Source: Lyophyllum atratum (taxonomy: Eukaryota; Basidiomycota; Agaricomycetes; Agaricales; Lyophyllaceae). Taken from it: 64,000 nucleotides of DNA. Shown piece by piece: positions 10,809 through 23,600 of the stretch. The DNA lies in the NCBI GenBank assembly GCA_014905825.1, contig JACGCN010000030.1, positions 372,001 through 436,000 on the forward strand, given 5' to 3'. Both the position numbers and the translations under genes were made by a program. Every line of letters begins with the position of its first letter. The first letter of the stretch is position 1. The notes beneath the pieces are model-generated. The model was not told where the DNA came from and ran no database searches. It saw nothing but the letters and a program-made list of their open reading frames with translations.

Positions 10809-13800
10809 TCAAATATTGAAGTATACATGACTCTCTTCAGTAGACATAGACCGAAATGCATCTGCCAGATCCACTGCATCTAGGGCATCCACAAGCAAGA
10901 GGTCAGTCTCATCTGCCTCTATGATATCCAGGCCGTCCTCATCGTCAATACCATCTGGCCGATTAAGATCCCCTTCCTCCCCCACCTCATTCACTGATGC
11001 CATGTGTCGCGATACGCGAGCTGCGACAATTTCCTCTGGTGACGGTCCCCATTCTGGTAGGGTTGAAAGATCTCCAAAGTCCAGAGACTGTATTTGCTTT
11101 TGCCACGCAGCACATAGGCGACATAATGCCATACGTCGCAGCTGGAGTTCGTAATTCACAGCTTCGGCATCTAAGCAGATGTTTTAGCATTACAGTATTC
11201 AAATTGTCGAGGTACTTACCTCTCGATGCGCAAGGGACATTAACAATTGCCCATTCCTCTGAAAACCATTCGCGCAAACTGCGACACTCATGTCGGAGGC
11301 GAGCCTGTTCCTCCAGACAACGGTCACGCTCCAGCATGGCCTTGATGCCGCTACGCACACTGTCGTTTGATAGCCAAAGGGGAGGCTCTACCTCAGGATC
11401 TTCATCATCATCGAGACCGACGTCTTGCCAAATGCTGTCATCGACGTCGAGCGCGAACAAACCTTTGGTAGCGATTTTAGGGGGACAGTGGGCTCCGCGA
11501 GGTGCTTTCTTGTCTTTGATCATCTGTGCCATCGTGTCACAGAGTCGGTTGTAGTCCTGTGCAAGGCGTTGAATAGTTGGCTCGCGTCGATTGACAGACG
11601 AAGCTGTGTGTGCATTGATTTTTTGGTCTGATCGAACATGATTAGTAACGTGGTGATTGAATAGGACAAACATACCATTTACTTGCTTCCGAAAAGATCG
11701 CTCCAACCGATCCAATTCGAATTTGCGAAACCGGAGCCTATCTCGAAGTCGCACCTTCAAAGCACGCGCATTCATCCGCACAGAAACGAAAGGACTGTTC
11801 ACCAATGTCTGCAGTTCTTGACGTGCTCTGACACCAAGAGCAGCCTCCTTAGTGCGTATTCTGGCATTTGCATCCAAGAGTAGCTCTCGAGCACGGCTCA
11901 AGCCCATCTCGGCATCAGCGAATGCATCTGGCGCAGAATCGGCATCGAGTATAACGAGTTCAAACTCTCGTACTCGGTCTTTAAGAACGTCTCTTGCTTT
12001 TCGTAGACGGATTGCCTCTTCAACTGCTTGCTGGCCTTTCGTTTTCGATTGACCTACAATACTGTGGTGAGAAATGGGATTTTTGGGTGCCCAAGGAGGA
12101 ACGTAATACATACGAGGCAAAGGTTTGGTCTGTGCACGAACTTGTGCTGCCCACTGAGCTCTAAGAAACTCGTCCGAATGGCCGCATTCGAGCAAAGTTG
12201 CCTCTGCCACCTCCCGTTTCCTGATCACATGATGACTACGACGCAACAGCCACATGCCAAACCTTTCAAGGCTCTCCGTTTGCATGTGATTCACCTGTCG
12301 GTCAAGGGTATATAATCGTTGGTGATACTACGGGCCATGACGTTAGTAATGGTCCACATTACATTGAAATGAGCGCAAGTCTCACCCCACAGACGCGCAA
12401 GTACGCTATCAGTTTACTGATCGAGTGCCACACACGCTCGCAACCTTCTCCATCCGTGAGGCCAAAGCCTTCGCGTTTCCGTGGGTGATAGATAATCTGA
12501 CACGGCCACTGGTGTCCGAACGCGTGAAAGACGGAGATCCCGAAGATTATGCGGTTGAGATAGCGGTCGAGGAAGCCCCACTTTACACAGCTCCGCTCGA
12601 GTTGGCAGCCAATGTCGTACAAGAGTCCGATAGTGAACCAAGTGGGAAGATGTTGGAAAAGTGTCTCCAGCAGGACAATGACGTAGTGCTGCTTCTCTCC
12701 GGCAGAGCGCATGTTGACGAGGAACAGTACGATATCGTGGCGACACACTAATGCCATCAACGCGGTGTCATCAAAAAATTGTGTGCTGGCTTTCTCGCGT
12801 CGACTGTCTGCTGCCGTGAAGCTGGATTCACAATCATCCAACACAGACCTAGGAACACGGAGTGACCCTTCGTAGCCGTCCTCCTCATCCTGGGGTTCAT
12901 TCCGGCTGCGCTTTGTCTTCTTCGCCTTGGACGGACGTAGGCTTTCGACATAGTTCTCCATCTGAATAGCCTTCCCTTCATCCACAAAGACGGTGCGCGG
13001 ATGCGTATGAGGTGGGTCGCGCGCTTGATGATTCCGTTTCTGAGTGAAACATGCATCTACGCACACAATCGCATGAGGCCTTGGATTTATTGATTAACGA
13101 TACTTGGTAGTACAGTGAAGTCATGAAAACATACTGGGACTCATTACGGATAGAAGAAAAAATTCCCCCGAAGCATAGCGGGCAGCGAGACCGTAAATAA
13201 TCACTGGGACGTATCCGGAGCAGAGGAATGGGAAACGGATTTGAGGGACAGGTATCCTCCCCCGCTCCTGATCGCCGTCGCTTCGATCCATGAGCAGGAG
13301 TACCCTGCTGCTCTGCTGAGTGATGCTCGGTTGGCGAAGGAGTCTCATCTTCCTCGTCCCGAGGGTGTTGTGGACGGTGGGGCGTGTTAGGAGTCACAGT
13401 GCACCTAGTTGACCCCAGTGTCGGTGAGTGGGGCACTCGGGAGGAAGAGGCCACACTGGTCTCGCAGAGGGAGATTTTGATACCGTCCTCAATCCCGAAC
13501 TGCGCGCGCCGCATGCTACCAAGAAGGTTGTCGACGTAAAGAGCCGACTCGTCCTGCAGTACATTGTACCAGTGCAGGGCATTTCCAAATCTCTTCCGGA
13601 GCGAATCCTGGTGAAGATGTTAAGAAGCAACTGAAGCATGATCAACGGGCAAATATACCTCAGTGGTGAGCTTGAAACCCCTCTTGGATAGAAAGGTCTC
13701 GACCGTTTTGCACCAAGCCGTGTTATTAGGTGCTACGTTAACAAACAGGGAAGCTACGAAATCCAAGACTTTCATGTCCACCCCCAAGGTCGGCGCCAAC

Positions 13801-14463
13801 GGCGCTGAAGGGAAGAATCCACGCGCTACCAACTGAACGGCTGCTGGCGCACAGTTACAAACTGTGACGAAGATGCGCTCTAAAGCTGAGTCATTGGTCA
13901 GGAAAGCCTCTAGTGGAGCAGAAAGAATACTCACAATCAAAGCGAACAAGCATAACCTCCAACCGTCGTCCGGGCAAACCACACAGGCAGGGCTGCGACG
14001 CCGGAATGGGCTCCCTCATCGATTGGGTGGCACACATAAGCCTCATATATGGCCCGATGAGCTGCGGGATGACCTCCTCTATCCACCTCTCCCACTGCTT
14101 CTCCCTCTTACGCCGGTTGCGCGAAACTTGTGGATCAACCGTGTCTGAGCCGACATCATGCGAGAACACATAGAAGGGGTTATCAGAATCGTGCTCTTGC
14201 CAATTCTGCGGCGCCTCGTTAGGCAGGGAAGTCCTGGGTGCGGCATCTCGATGAGGTCGATCACCTGCAAATCCGATTTGACCAGGGAGACGGGGGAGAT
14301 GGCGGCGTTGAAGCAGGGACTTCCCGTGTGGCAGAAGCACCAGAGCGGGTATCTTGGCATTTTTAGCGAGGACTGCAGAACGATTTGGTCCTGGTAGTGG
14401 CGAATATGACGGGGTAGAAGGAGGGTCTCTAACCAGGTGTTTCTTGGATAGAGTAGGTCGCAT
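10809..14463 (-). CDS. KDZ (Kyakuja-Dileera-Zisupton) transposase with CxC-type Cys cluster
   Basis: Seven exons on the minus strand: 14463-13935, 13885-13659, 13607-13135, 13079-12386, 12327-11676, 11603-11220, 11170-10809, 1106 aa, no stop or frameshift. N terminus low complexity; then the Cys cluster associated with KDZ (CLC ... VCNCAPAAVQLVARGFFPSAP); CPLCFGG; catalytic core with IVCVDACFTQKR, LLYDIGCQLE and DGEGCERVWHSISK; then YLRVCGYHQRL, FGMWLLRRS and a coiled, Arg/Glu-rich tail ending in an acidic segment. Length and domain order are those of a full-size fungal KDZ protein. It should cut and rejoin the ends of the 18.66-kb element in the nucleus. Confidence 0.93.
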
Positions 14464-14646
14464 TCTTTGACGCGGAAAGGGGAGGGTAGAGGGGATAGGT
14501 ATCGTGGCCAATAATAGACATGACAGAAAGATGAACCTCGGCCCGACGGTGCAAGCGAGTCTGGCCCAGCGGTAGGCAAACGAGATGAGACGAGATGTGA
14601 TGGTGACATGCATGAATCGGTCGCGCGGACAACAGACTGATATAAA

Positions 14647-15258
14647 TTAAGCACCCCATGGATCCGTATCCCCGACTGCATCAGGCGCGCCATCCTCATC
14701 AGCGATGTCGCGAAAGCCCCACCCCACGCCATCCCACCCCACGCCATCCCCTTCCACCCCATGATGCTCTGGTTCTCCCCAGCCGCTTGAACACCCATCA
14801 CACCCTTCCACCCCCCAATGCCAGCCGCCTGAACATGTGCGCCGCTCGTGCATTACAGACTGAATGCAGGCCCGAATGCAGGCCCGACAAATCAGGTGGC
14901 GCCGGACCGTTCCCGATGCCGTCCATTCCGTCCATTCCGCCACATGCTCCTCTTCATTCATGCCAGCCAATAACGCTTGTGCCGGAAACAGGAGCCATTG
15001 CTGCCGGAACGTCGCGGTGCCGCAATATTCGCAATCGGAAGCGATATCGAGCTGAGACAATCTAGCCCCGAGAATCTCAATTATGGCGCCGTGATCACTG
15101 GCGGGGTGGCTGTCGGCCGAGTTAGTGGCCTCTCCCTTTTCCGCCGGCAGAACTTCTGTATATTAGCTAGTGATCAATAATAAACTCGCAAGCAGATTTA
15201 AACTGTACTAACCTTCTGCGGCCGGTGGAGGAGATTGAGGAGCTTCGCTTTCAGCCAT
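14647..15258 (-). CDS. Small Cys-rich protein of unknown function inside the KDZ element
   Basis: Two exons, 15258-15213 and 15155-14647 (57-nt intron), 184 aa. It starts MAESEAPQS, has a CEYC pair about residue 54 and a CRACIRAC cluster about 60 residues later, and ends in a Gly/Trp/Asp-rich low-complexity tail. The paired Cys suggest a small zinc-binding fold but no family is recognised. It ends 184 nt upstream of the KDZ start and points the same way, so it could share regulation with the transposase. The tail lies over a short GC-rich repeat and may be poorly predicted. Confidence 0.5.
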
Positions 15259-15700
15259 GCAGTTTCCTGGGGGACTTGAATTACAGTGATATATATGTAT
15301 TCGAACAATCAGCCTATAATATATGGGAACATCGCTAATGAACTGGATCTTCCGGCTACTTGAGGATCTGCGGCGCGCGAATCAAATAATCAAGGGTTAG
15401 AAATGAGCGGATAGCGAAAAACAAACATGCCTGAGAACAAGCGGTGCCAGGAACTCTGATAGGGGGCCAGGTCAGCCGAGCGGCAGTGCGGACGTCGTTG
15501 GTCCAGACTATGGGGTCGCGGGTATTGCTCAAGATGATGCCGAAGAGACCACAGGTCGGTGCATCACTTCCCTGTGGTCACCCTTTTAGTTGAGTGGTCC
15601 GGTGCAACACTTTCTGCACTCAAAGGGTAGGCATGCGATCACTCCGGTCTCAATCCGACCAGCAGGGGTCAAGACCAAGTTTGACGAAATGAACACGATA

Positions 15701-15830
15701 GCCAACATCGCTGACCCTAAGTCTAGGCGGCGCCGACACCGTGGACCAACAGATGCGAAGTCTATGTTGGCACTGGGAGATTCCAGGGACGCTCAGTCTA
15801 TCTGGGATCGTCCCGAGCAAAAGCGGCCAC
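15701..15830 (+). repeat. Direct repeat, copy 1, with three GACGCTAAGTCTAT-like motifs
   Basis: Similar to 16668-16797 over about 130 bp. Motif copies at 15713, 15752 and 15788 (spacing 39 and 36). Confidence 0.8.
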
Positions 15831-16667
15831 GCTACTCGCAGGAGGGTGCGAGCGAGCCAGAGGTGGAGCGGCAGTCGGTATAAGCACGAAGCATCCGCTC
15901 TCATAGAACTTCTGGTATCGTGCGTACTTTAAGCAGAGGATCCGCCTTCATAAGACTTCTCGTACCGCAAAAAGGTCGGGGCGTGCGAGGGAGAGGAAGT
16001 AAAACAACAATGAAAGGTACGATATCACTGGTGGAGACCGGAACATGTTAATATGTACTGCCTTGATCGATGCTGGGAGAGACTTATGAACATGTGCGCC
16101 GGGTGAACAATTTTCATGTCGGGATAGACTTACGAACATTCGGAGCGGCGGGTGAACCAATACCCCGACGAACGGGTTGCACAGTCACCAACCCCAGTAG
16201 GCGTCGTCACCCCATGTCTCGCAATCACAAAGAGTAGGTGCCGAGGCCACTTAGGTCAGTGCTCGTGAACGCCACCCGTCGGAGGCGGATTCTCGAAAAC
16301 AGACAGGTCGAAAAAGACAGGTCGAAAACAGACGACCGAAATGGTGAACGAGGGCCGCCCTAGCCGTCGATTTGATGGAGCGACTGTAAAACCCCAAATC
16401 AGCCCGAATATCGATCAGGAAGGTCGGACGTACCGTGCATTTGGCCGTCAATGCGGTCGAGTGACTGAAACTTAAAGAAAGAAGTCAGCGCGAAAGTCAG
16501 TGACACGGCGCAAACATACCATGAAATTTGACGATAGACGACTATAAATGCCGTTGAGTCTAACTTGAGATAACTGAGCGATGACGAAGATAAAAAACAT
16601 AGAGAAGACTCACTGCCGATTTGTGGTGTGAGGTGGGTTTCAAAGGAAGATGTGAGCGACCGCGGTA

Positions 16668-16797
16668 GCCAACGTCGCTGACCCTAAGTCTAGGCGACGT
16701 CAACTACGCGACCAACAGACGCGAAGTCTATGTTGGATTTGGGAGACGCCAGGGACGCTAAGTCTATCTGGGATCATCCCAAGAGGCGGCCGCGCCA
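16668..16797 (+). repeat. Direct repeat, copy 2, with three GACGCTAAGTCTAT-like motifs
   Basis: Motif copies at 16680, 16718 and 16754 (spacing 38 and 36), matching the arrangement of copy 1. Both copies continue into TCTGGGAT and a Pro/Arg-coding tail. Confidence 0.8.
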
Positions 16798-17547
16798 GTG
16801 GGAGGATGGACGTTCAATGCAGGTGTCGAAGTCGAAGACGGTCGATGGAGGGAAAGGTCGGTGGCGGTCGGTGGTGAGAGCCAGTGGGAGGATGGGGGAC
16901 CGAAGGTACAGGCCGAGGTCGAAGGCGCACGATGGCGGGAAAGGTTGGAGGGAAAGGTTGAGCGGTGAGAGTCAAAGGGCGCCCGTGGGACTTTGGTGTT
17001 TGGGCGGCCGTCACAAGTTGTGGGCGCTGGCGCCTTTCCTGTGTTGACTTGTGGTGGTTGGGTGGCCAGAAGTTGACGTCACGGGATGTGGGCGCTTGTG
17101 GGTGCTGGCGTCTGTGCTTGTTGAAGTTCGTTTGGCTGCTTGTCTTTTCCCTCTCACGCCCACCTCCTTCCCGTCATCATAGCCAGCAATCCACGACCAA
17201 TCCGACGGCCGTTTCCCGGCTCTACGGTATGTGTTGCCATCTGATGCTCATTCAGACTTCGATTGCACGTTGACTACTCGCCAGGTCCCTTCTCCCTCTT
17301 CTCGCCCACTGCAACACGTGTACGCACATTGCCTGTCGTCTACGTATGTCGCCTTTTTTTCGTGTTTTTTCGTGCACGTTTTCGTGACTCTCTAACTACA
17401 ATTACCAGCCTTTGGTACAACCGCCCATACTATTCATAGACTCGTGTTCCCCAAGCTCGAGGTAAGTCTTTGTTCCACTATTCTCGCGTGCGACACTGAG
17501 ATCGAACGTCGTCTTAGGTTCGTAGTAGTTCCTTGAGTACCCGGGAG

Positions 17548-17625
17548 ATAGACTTAGCGTCCCTCCCTGAAGACATAGACTTAGCGTCTGTCTTCCGAGT
17601 ATTCTCGCAGAATAGACTTCGCGTC
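17548..17625 (-). repeat. Three inverted copies of the same 14-bp motif
   Basis: ATAGACTTAGCGTC at 17548 and 17575 and ATAGACTTCGCGTC at 17612, the reverse complement of the motif in the two direct repeats. About 600 bp upstream of the start of the next gene. Confidence 0.75.
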
Positions 17626-17799
17626 CTCTGCGAGGTGCTCGATTTCCCACTGCTGCTCCTCATCCTATCCACTTGGACCCTGGACCCTCGCTCACTCAAT
17701 CTTCCCTGGACCCTGGAACCTCGCTCACTCGATCTTGCCTGGTATGCCGTGCCCACATCTGCATTGACTTTACTTAATGTTGCTTTCAGAACACGCAGC

Positions 17800-18165
17800 T
17801 ACGCGCGTGGTCACAGTTCACTTACCTGTCGACTCGCCACCCCTCGTCGAACTCAACCTCCTGCGGTATGTGCGGTCTACGCGTTCCCCTTGAGTTCGCT
17901 CGTTGAACTGTCGGAACGTGCAGCTTTGCGCCTGCTCACTTACCTCTCGACTCGCCACCCCTCGTCGAACTCGACCTCGTACGGTATGTGCGGTCTCCCC
18001 GTTTTCTCCGTTTTCCCCGAGTTGAGTCGTTCAAATATATTGACCTTACCTTCATGCTCTTTCAGAACGCGCAGCTTCAAAGCTGGTGAATTAATCCTCG
18101 GCTCGCCACCCCACATCGAACTCGTCGAACTCAACCTGCTGCGGTATGTGCGGTCTCTTCATTTT
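17800..18165 (+). repeat. Three degenerate 115-145-bp units upstream of the second unknown gene
   Basis: Each unit contains a CTCGCCACCCC...TCGAACTC block followed by CGGTATGTGCGGTCT (near 17864, 17980 and 18142). Together with the tandem duplication upstream of the hAT gene this is a second case of repeated promoter-proximal sequence. Confidence 0.65.
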
Positions 18166-18216
18166 CCCCGAGGTCGCTCGCTAAGTTGTTCAAGTGGACG
18201 CAGATCAGCGTAAACT

Positions 18217-20365
18217 ATGTCAGTCACCAAAGACTCAATTCATAAGGCCAAGCCGAGTGACCTTCTGTCAAACCCCGATCTCTTGACCCACAAGAAGGCC
18301 TTCCACGGTAAGTACACCTTCCAGGATTTAAATCGACGGAGTTGTCTTTTTAAATACTGGAATAGCTCGCACATGTTTCGACGGCATGGTTGGTGCTGTC
18401 GTGGATAATGGCAATCATTTTGTCATGAGTCCCAACGTCGATTATATCTTCTATCCACCGATTGGAGTCCGGGAAGTAAAGCTTCGCAAAGACTTCCGTT
18501 ACGGGGACGACGATCCCATTTGTGGACCCCAACCATATGTGGCTAGTGGCTGCCATCTCGCAGCAATCCCTTGCCGACCTCTCAAAGCCCACCTTCCACT
18601 GAACATCATGTGGTGGTCGCCTTCGAAGCATGATTTCGTTATCGACTCCTCCAACATTCTTCGAGGACTGGGTAAACTCGACCCCGTCAAACTGAACGAG
18701 CTGCGTTACTTCGTCGATAAAATGCAAGACCGAGTGTCCAGGTACAAGGATGACCGAAACTTCCCTAACAAAATCCAGGCCGTCGTAGAATTCTCGGCTT
18801 CACTTAACGACATATTTGTCCGCCTTGAACATTTACCGACAACTTTACGACAGATGCAATTTTCGGTTGCACTGCTTCAGCGTTGCTACCTCGAACTGGT
18901 GGGATACCTCGACTACATGTACCTCTATCGGCCAAGGATGTTAGGCCAGATGGAACCAGCAGCTGAAGTAGCTCGAACCATTGGTGCATACGTCGACAAC
19001 CCGCTCGTAGTTCAGGAGTTCGTGCGAGCAGGACTACCGGTATGGGTGCTTAAAGGATGGAACGCCGTCGTGGAGACGCGAATCGACAGCGTCCAGGAAC
19101 CGCGCCAGCCTAAGACCTGGGCAGTGTTGGAGGATGCCGACCCACCATTCAAGCCTTTCTTCACCGGTCCCGCCCACGATCCCAGGAAGTATACTGCCTT
19201 CGGTCGTTTAGCTAGGGCGTCCACAAGCTCCCCAAATCCATTCGCTGTACGCCCTTCCTCCATGGCTTTGGTCACCGACGCGCAGTCTCCTTCTACCTCG
19301 AACTTACCACCGTCACTACCTTCGGCTTCAGGTCCGGCGCGCGGTGGACGTGCGCATGACTCTCGACAGACGAAAAAAACACCATGTAGGGTCTTAACAT
19401 ATATTGCAGACACACTATCTAACTACTTGCCAATAGATACCGGGGTCAAAAAAAGTCGTGATGGCCGCGACAAGTGGACCGACATCGACAGTCCATTCTT
19501 GCCAGCATCCATCCCTGTCTGGAGTGATGCGATGGCGGCAGTTGACCGAGACCCGACTCTCCTCAAATATGACACTCGCCCATCGGATGCTGGCTATGTT
19601 TTCCCCGACCCAGGCCTGTTTGTTGGCGTGACAACGGACGATAAGATGGTGACATACCTCCGCAACTGGGTTACGAATCGCTCAGCCATAATCTTTCGCC
19701 TTGCCTCCGGGGGATCCACAGCGTCCCCAATCAAGTCTCAGCTGTGGCGCTTGCTGCTCAACTTTGGCCTTGCCGCCCCGAATCCATCTGAAACCGTTGG
19801 CGCCCGACGTCGGCAGGAGATCATCGAACTCCTGGGTGACTGTGTGCATGAGCCTGGTGTTCAGATCGGAACATCAGCTGCGAATGTTGTCACGTGGAGA
19901 GATACTCAGCTGCAAACCGGTGTCCTTCCTCCGCTCAATGTTGTCCACGAAATCCTGTGGGAGCTTTATGAGTTGAACTTCCGATTTGAATTCGTCGCAT
20001 TGGACGTGCGCGCTTCCTTGAACGTTGATGCAGTTCTGGAAGATCGACAGCGCCTTGTATGTGCCTGCTTTCCCGCCGGCCATCTGTTAGTCGTGGAATT
20101 CGCCAAAGCATCGGAAGGTTTAGGCGCGGAACGTTGGTCAGATCGTGCGACATACCTGCTTGCGATGTTGAGGGTCATGAAGTTGTGGGCGGATTGCCCA
20201 GCGTCGCTCAGAGAGGCAGCGCCTAAGCCGGCAGCGCAGTACACGGAGGAGGAGATTCTTGGGATGGAGAGGGAACTTACTCGTTTCTACACGCAGTCGT
20301 TTTTCAATTACTTCGCTCGTGCCCCCATTGTCCCCCATCGTCTTACGCCCGGCCCGTCCGCATGA
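18217..20365 (+). CDS. Unknown protein, about 690 aa, carried by the KDZ element
   Basis: Exons 18217-18307 and 18366-20365 give 696 aa starting MSVTKDSIHKAK. The pause at 19387-19437 (GTAGGG ... CAATAG, 51 nt, a multiple of three, with a CTAAC branch-like site) could be a further intron; both readings keep the frame. No domain, membrane segment or catalytic motif is recognised. The first 280 residues look globular (FYPPIGVREV, IMWWSPSKHDFV, SVALLQRCYLELVGYLDYMYLYRP), a Ser/Pro-rich linker follows, and the last 330 residues look globular again. It lies 258 bp ahead of the next gene in the same direction. Confidence 0.7.
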
Positions 20366-20623
20366 TATTTCATCGTCCGCATGCTACATCCGCATGCTAC
20401 ATATTTCTTTTTGCAATCACATGTAACCACGTACTCCTGAATTTACACTTCTGAAACGTTCGCCTCCAGGGCGTGTTCTAAGTTTTCCCGCTCGGCTCAC
20501 AGCCTTTTTTTGTTCTAGAATGCAAGCTCGCGCGGCCGCCGCAGAGTAATTGCATGTACGCAAGCACGGTGCGCACCCTTTGTCAATTTTGATCTTTTCT
20601 TTCTTCTGACTTGCCTTGTAGCT

Positions 20624-23600
20624 ATGGCGAATCCCAAAACTCGTTCTAAGTCCCAACGCGGGAAAGGCAGGGTGCCAGTGCCAGCTCGTAAAGCGCCGCA
20701 ACGAGGAAACAACAAGCAGGCTTCCGATAACCTTGTCGATGACGATCAAGAGGATGCAGGTAAGAATTAATCGCTGGACTGTCCAATTCTAATTGCGACG
20801 ACCCAAAGGGAACTCGATCAGGAGGCGGAGCAAACGCGGCAAGGTGACCGATGTCGCGCAAGACAGAGAGGACGAAGACGAAGATAATCGCGGAGAAGAG
20901 GACGCAGACCACGAAAAGGGTAAGTTCTTCTTGGGTCGCGCCTCAATGGTAACTGACTGATCACTCCCCCGTCACAGCAGCTGCCCTGCGTAGTGACGAA
21001 GAGGAAGGTAAGTTATAATTAATTGCAACAAGTCAATTGCCGCTAACAACTTTATATGTAGAAGGGAACTCTGAAGGCGAAGATTTGTCTGCCACTGCTA
21101 CCATCTCTGGGGATGGGGCCAAGGATATAAACGAAGGCGAAGGTAAGTTCCGTCCAATACACACCGCAATTGCAACTGACGAGTGTCGGAGCAGAAGACC
21201 AAACCCAACTCGATGCTGGGCATGGGGAAACTCACGACAGACATGGTACAGAAGGTCCGTAGAGTCTATCATCAGATTTACCGGTTGATATTGACCCGTA
21301 TTCTGCAGGAAATCAGTCAGAGGACCAGGCTAATCCCTCTAGGCTTTCGAAGTCCGGTCCGGTCCGGTTTTTGGCCCATTTTGGCCGCAACCGCGACCGG
21401 AACCGGTTGGGAAACTTACAACGGACGTGCAACCGACGACCGAACCGTGCACGACCGGTCGTTATCGGTTGCACACACTTATCGGACCGGTTTCGACCGG
21501 TCACGACTGAACTGGGTTCCAACCGGTCGCAACTGACTTGCGACCGGTCGCGACCGACGATATGGCTGCGAAATCTACTGAAAACTCCCCATCTCTACCT
21601 TAAGATCATATATATATTAGCTAACTAATACAGAAGAATCTACATGTAACTAATACAGAAGAACTGAAGAGTGAATTAGAAGGATGACATGAAAACATAG
21701 ACGAAGAGGACTTACAACTATAAATGACGTGCACGGCGGTCGGGTGACGTGGGTGTGGTGGTGGCGTGGGCGTGGTGGGCGAGCAGTAGCAGTGGCAGGG
21801 CGGTTGGGGGATGTGATGTGGCGGGGGTGTGGGCAGGCAGTGATGATCGGGTGACTTGGGGTCGGGCAACGCGGGCGTCGCTTGGAGGTGACGTGGTGGC
21901 GGCGTGGGCGAGCAGTGGCAGGGCGGTTGGGAGATGTGACGTGGCGGCGGTGTGGACAGGCAGTGAAGACCTGGGCGCCATGATGACGTGGCGGCGGTCA
22001 GGACCTTTCCCGAGCCGCAGGGGGCTGCGTCGGGTTCGTTGGGTGACGTGGCCGTCGACACCGGGCTTTGCAGGGCGTGCAAGGGAGGGGGGACGGCTGA
22101 AGGGGGTCCTGAGGGTCCTGGGTGCCAACTCCAGGTGGTTAGCGGTCCGTTATGAGTGGTTATGGCTGCGAAGACGCACCTCGAGGCTCTCCCCCAGCTG
22201 GGGTCTGCCCTGCTCGCCTCCCCCCCATTCCCTTGTGTGACTCTCTTCCTGCTGTTGCCACAGCGGCGTCGCGTAGCTTTGTCTGGTGGCAGTCGGTGCC
22301 GATGTCGATTGGAGGGGATGGACGGGATGGACGCAGCGGTTGGGGTAGTGGTAGTGGATGGGAATCAACAAGACATCAACGGCGTCGCCGTCAACGATGC
22401 CTCGTTTGTTGATGTGCACCATGTGACTTGTCGGTTCTGACCGGTCGCGACCGGTCCTTGACCAGTTCGGCACACCGGCCATTTCCGAGCAACCGCAACC
22501 GCGGGCGTCGAAAATCCTTCGCAACCGCAACCGGAAGTCCGGTTGTTTCCGGTTGCGGTCCGGTCAAGTTGCGGTCTTTTTCGGTTGGTGCAACCGGACC
22601 TCGAAAGCCTAAATCCCTCGGTGGCGCCAAAGACTGCCTCCCGCCCCAGGCCCACTCCACAAGCAAGGGGCTCGGTTCCAGTGCACCAGGATCCCAACCA
22701 GGATCCATTTGTGTCCTCTCGTGTCGGCTTCCGACGCTCACCTGCACCTGGACCTCCTCCACCGCCGATTGCTACCACTGCCCCTCCCATTCATGATGAC
22801 GACCCTCCACCTCCACCGCCGATCCCCACCACTGCCCCTCCCATTCATGACGACGACCCTCACACTTCTGGATCGGACTTCGAGGAGACTGAGCTGGAGA
22901 AGGAGCGTCGGCTTGCGCGTGTGCCGGACTACCGTCGGCCGGTTACCATCGAAGAGCAGGATGAGGAGGATGAGGTCACCATGGAGCAGGAGTTGCGCTC
23001 TCAGCTCGCGCGTTCGCGCTCTCCGACTGCTGGGGACGATACCTCAGGGGATTCTTCTCCGGAAGACGTAACCCAGGGCGCGAAGAAGGGAAAGAGGAAG
23101 TCCAAGCCCAGCCGTAAGGGTAAGGAACGTGTGTTGGAGGATCAAGAGGGAGATGAGGCAGGAGGTCGCCCCTCATTCAAGCCTGGCCCTATTGCGGAGG
23201 CTGCGAAGGAAGCAGCGTTCGCTGCCCATGCCGATTACCAACGCCGCATGGAGGAGATCGCAGGGCAGTACAACAAGCCTGTGCTGTCCCTTTATCAGCT
23301 CGTCGGACAAGCAGTACCTAACCCGCGTCACGAAGTTAATCGATGGAATGCTTTCCAGGCTTGGTACGGGGTCCATGGACAGGAGAAGAGGGAGAAAGGC
23401 AGTAAGTCATGTTTCTGTATCGTCGCACATCCTGTTGATTTTTGATTCAGCCAAGGCATCTGTTTGGGCGAGATTCCTTGCTGATGAATACGAGAAGCAT
23501 CTGAAGTCGGAACTCGGTGAAGACTGGGAGGACCCCGATCGTGAGGCTGAGTGCATGGAGCCCATCGTCACCTGGTTCAAGGACCGCATCGCAGATTACG

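Larger units (their letters stand above)
15259..18216. other. Non-coding, repeat-rich interior of the KDZ element
   Basis: Nearly 3 kb without a gene that I can support. It contains a diverged direct repeat (15701-15830 and 16668-16797), nine copies of a 14-bp motif, a short duplication (17670-17740) and three degenerate units leading to the next gene. Small frames here (15590-15883, 16730-17047) translate the direct repeat and are not convincing genes. Confidence 0.5.

Noticed and set aside
15590..15883. Possible 97-codon gene
   Set aside because: It translates one of two direct repeats, lacks a supporting homologue or splice structure and overlaps the 14-bp motif cluster.
21621..22240. Frames of 136-163 codons inside the small hAT elements
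   Set aside because: GC-rich overlapping frames on both strands with no recognisable domain; identical in both copies only because the elements are identical.
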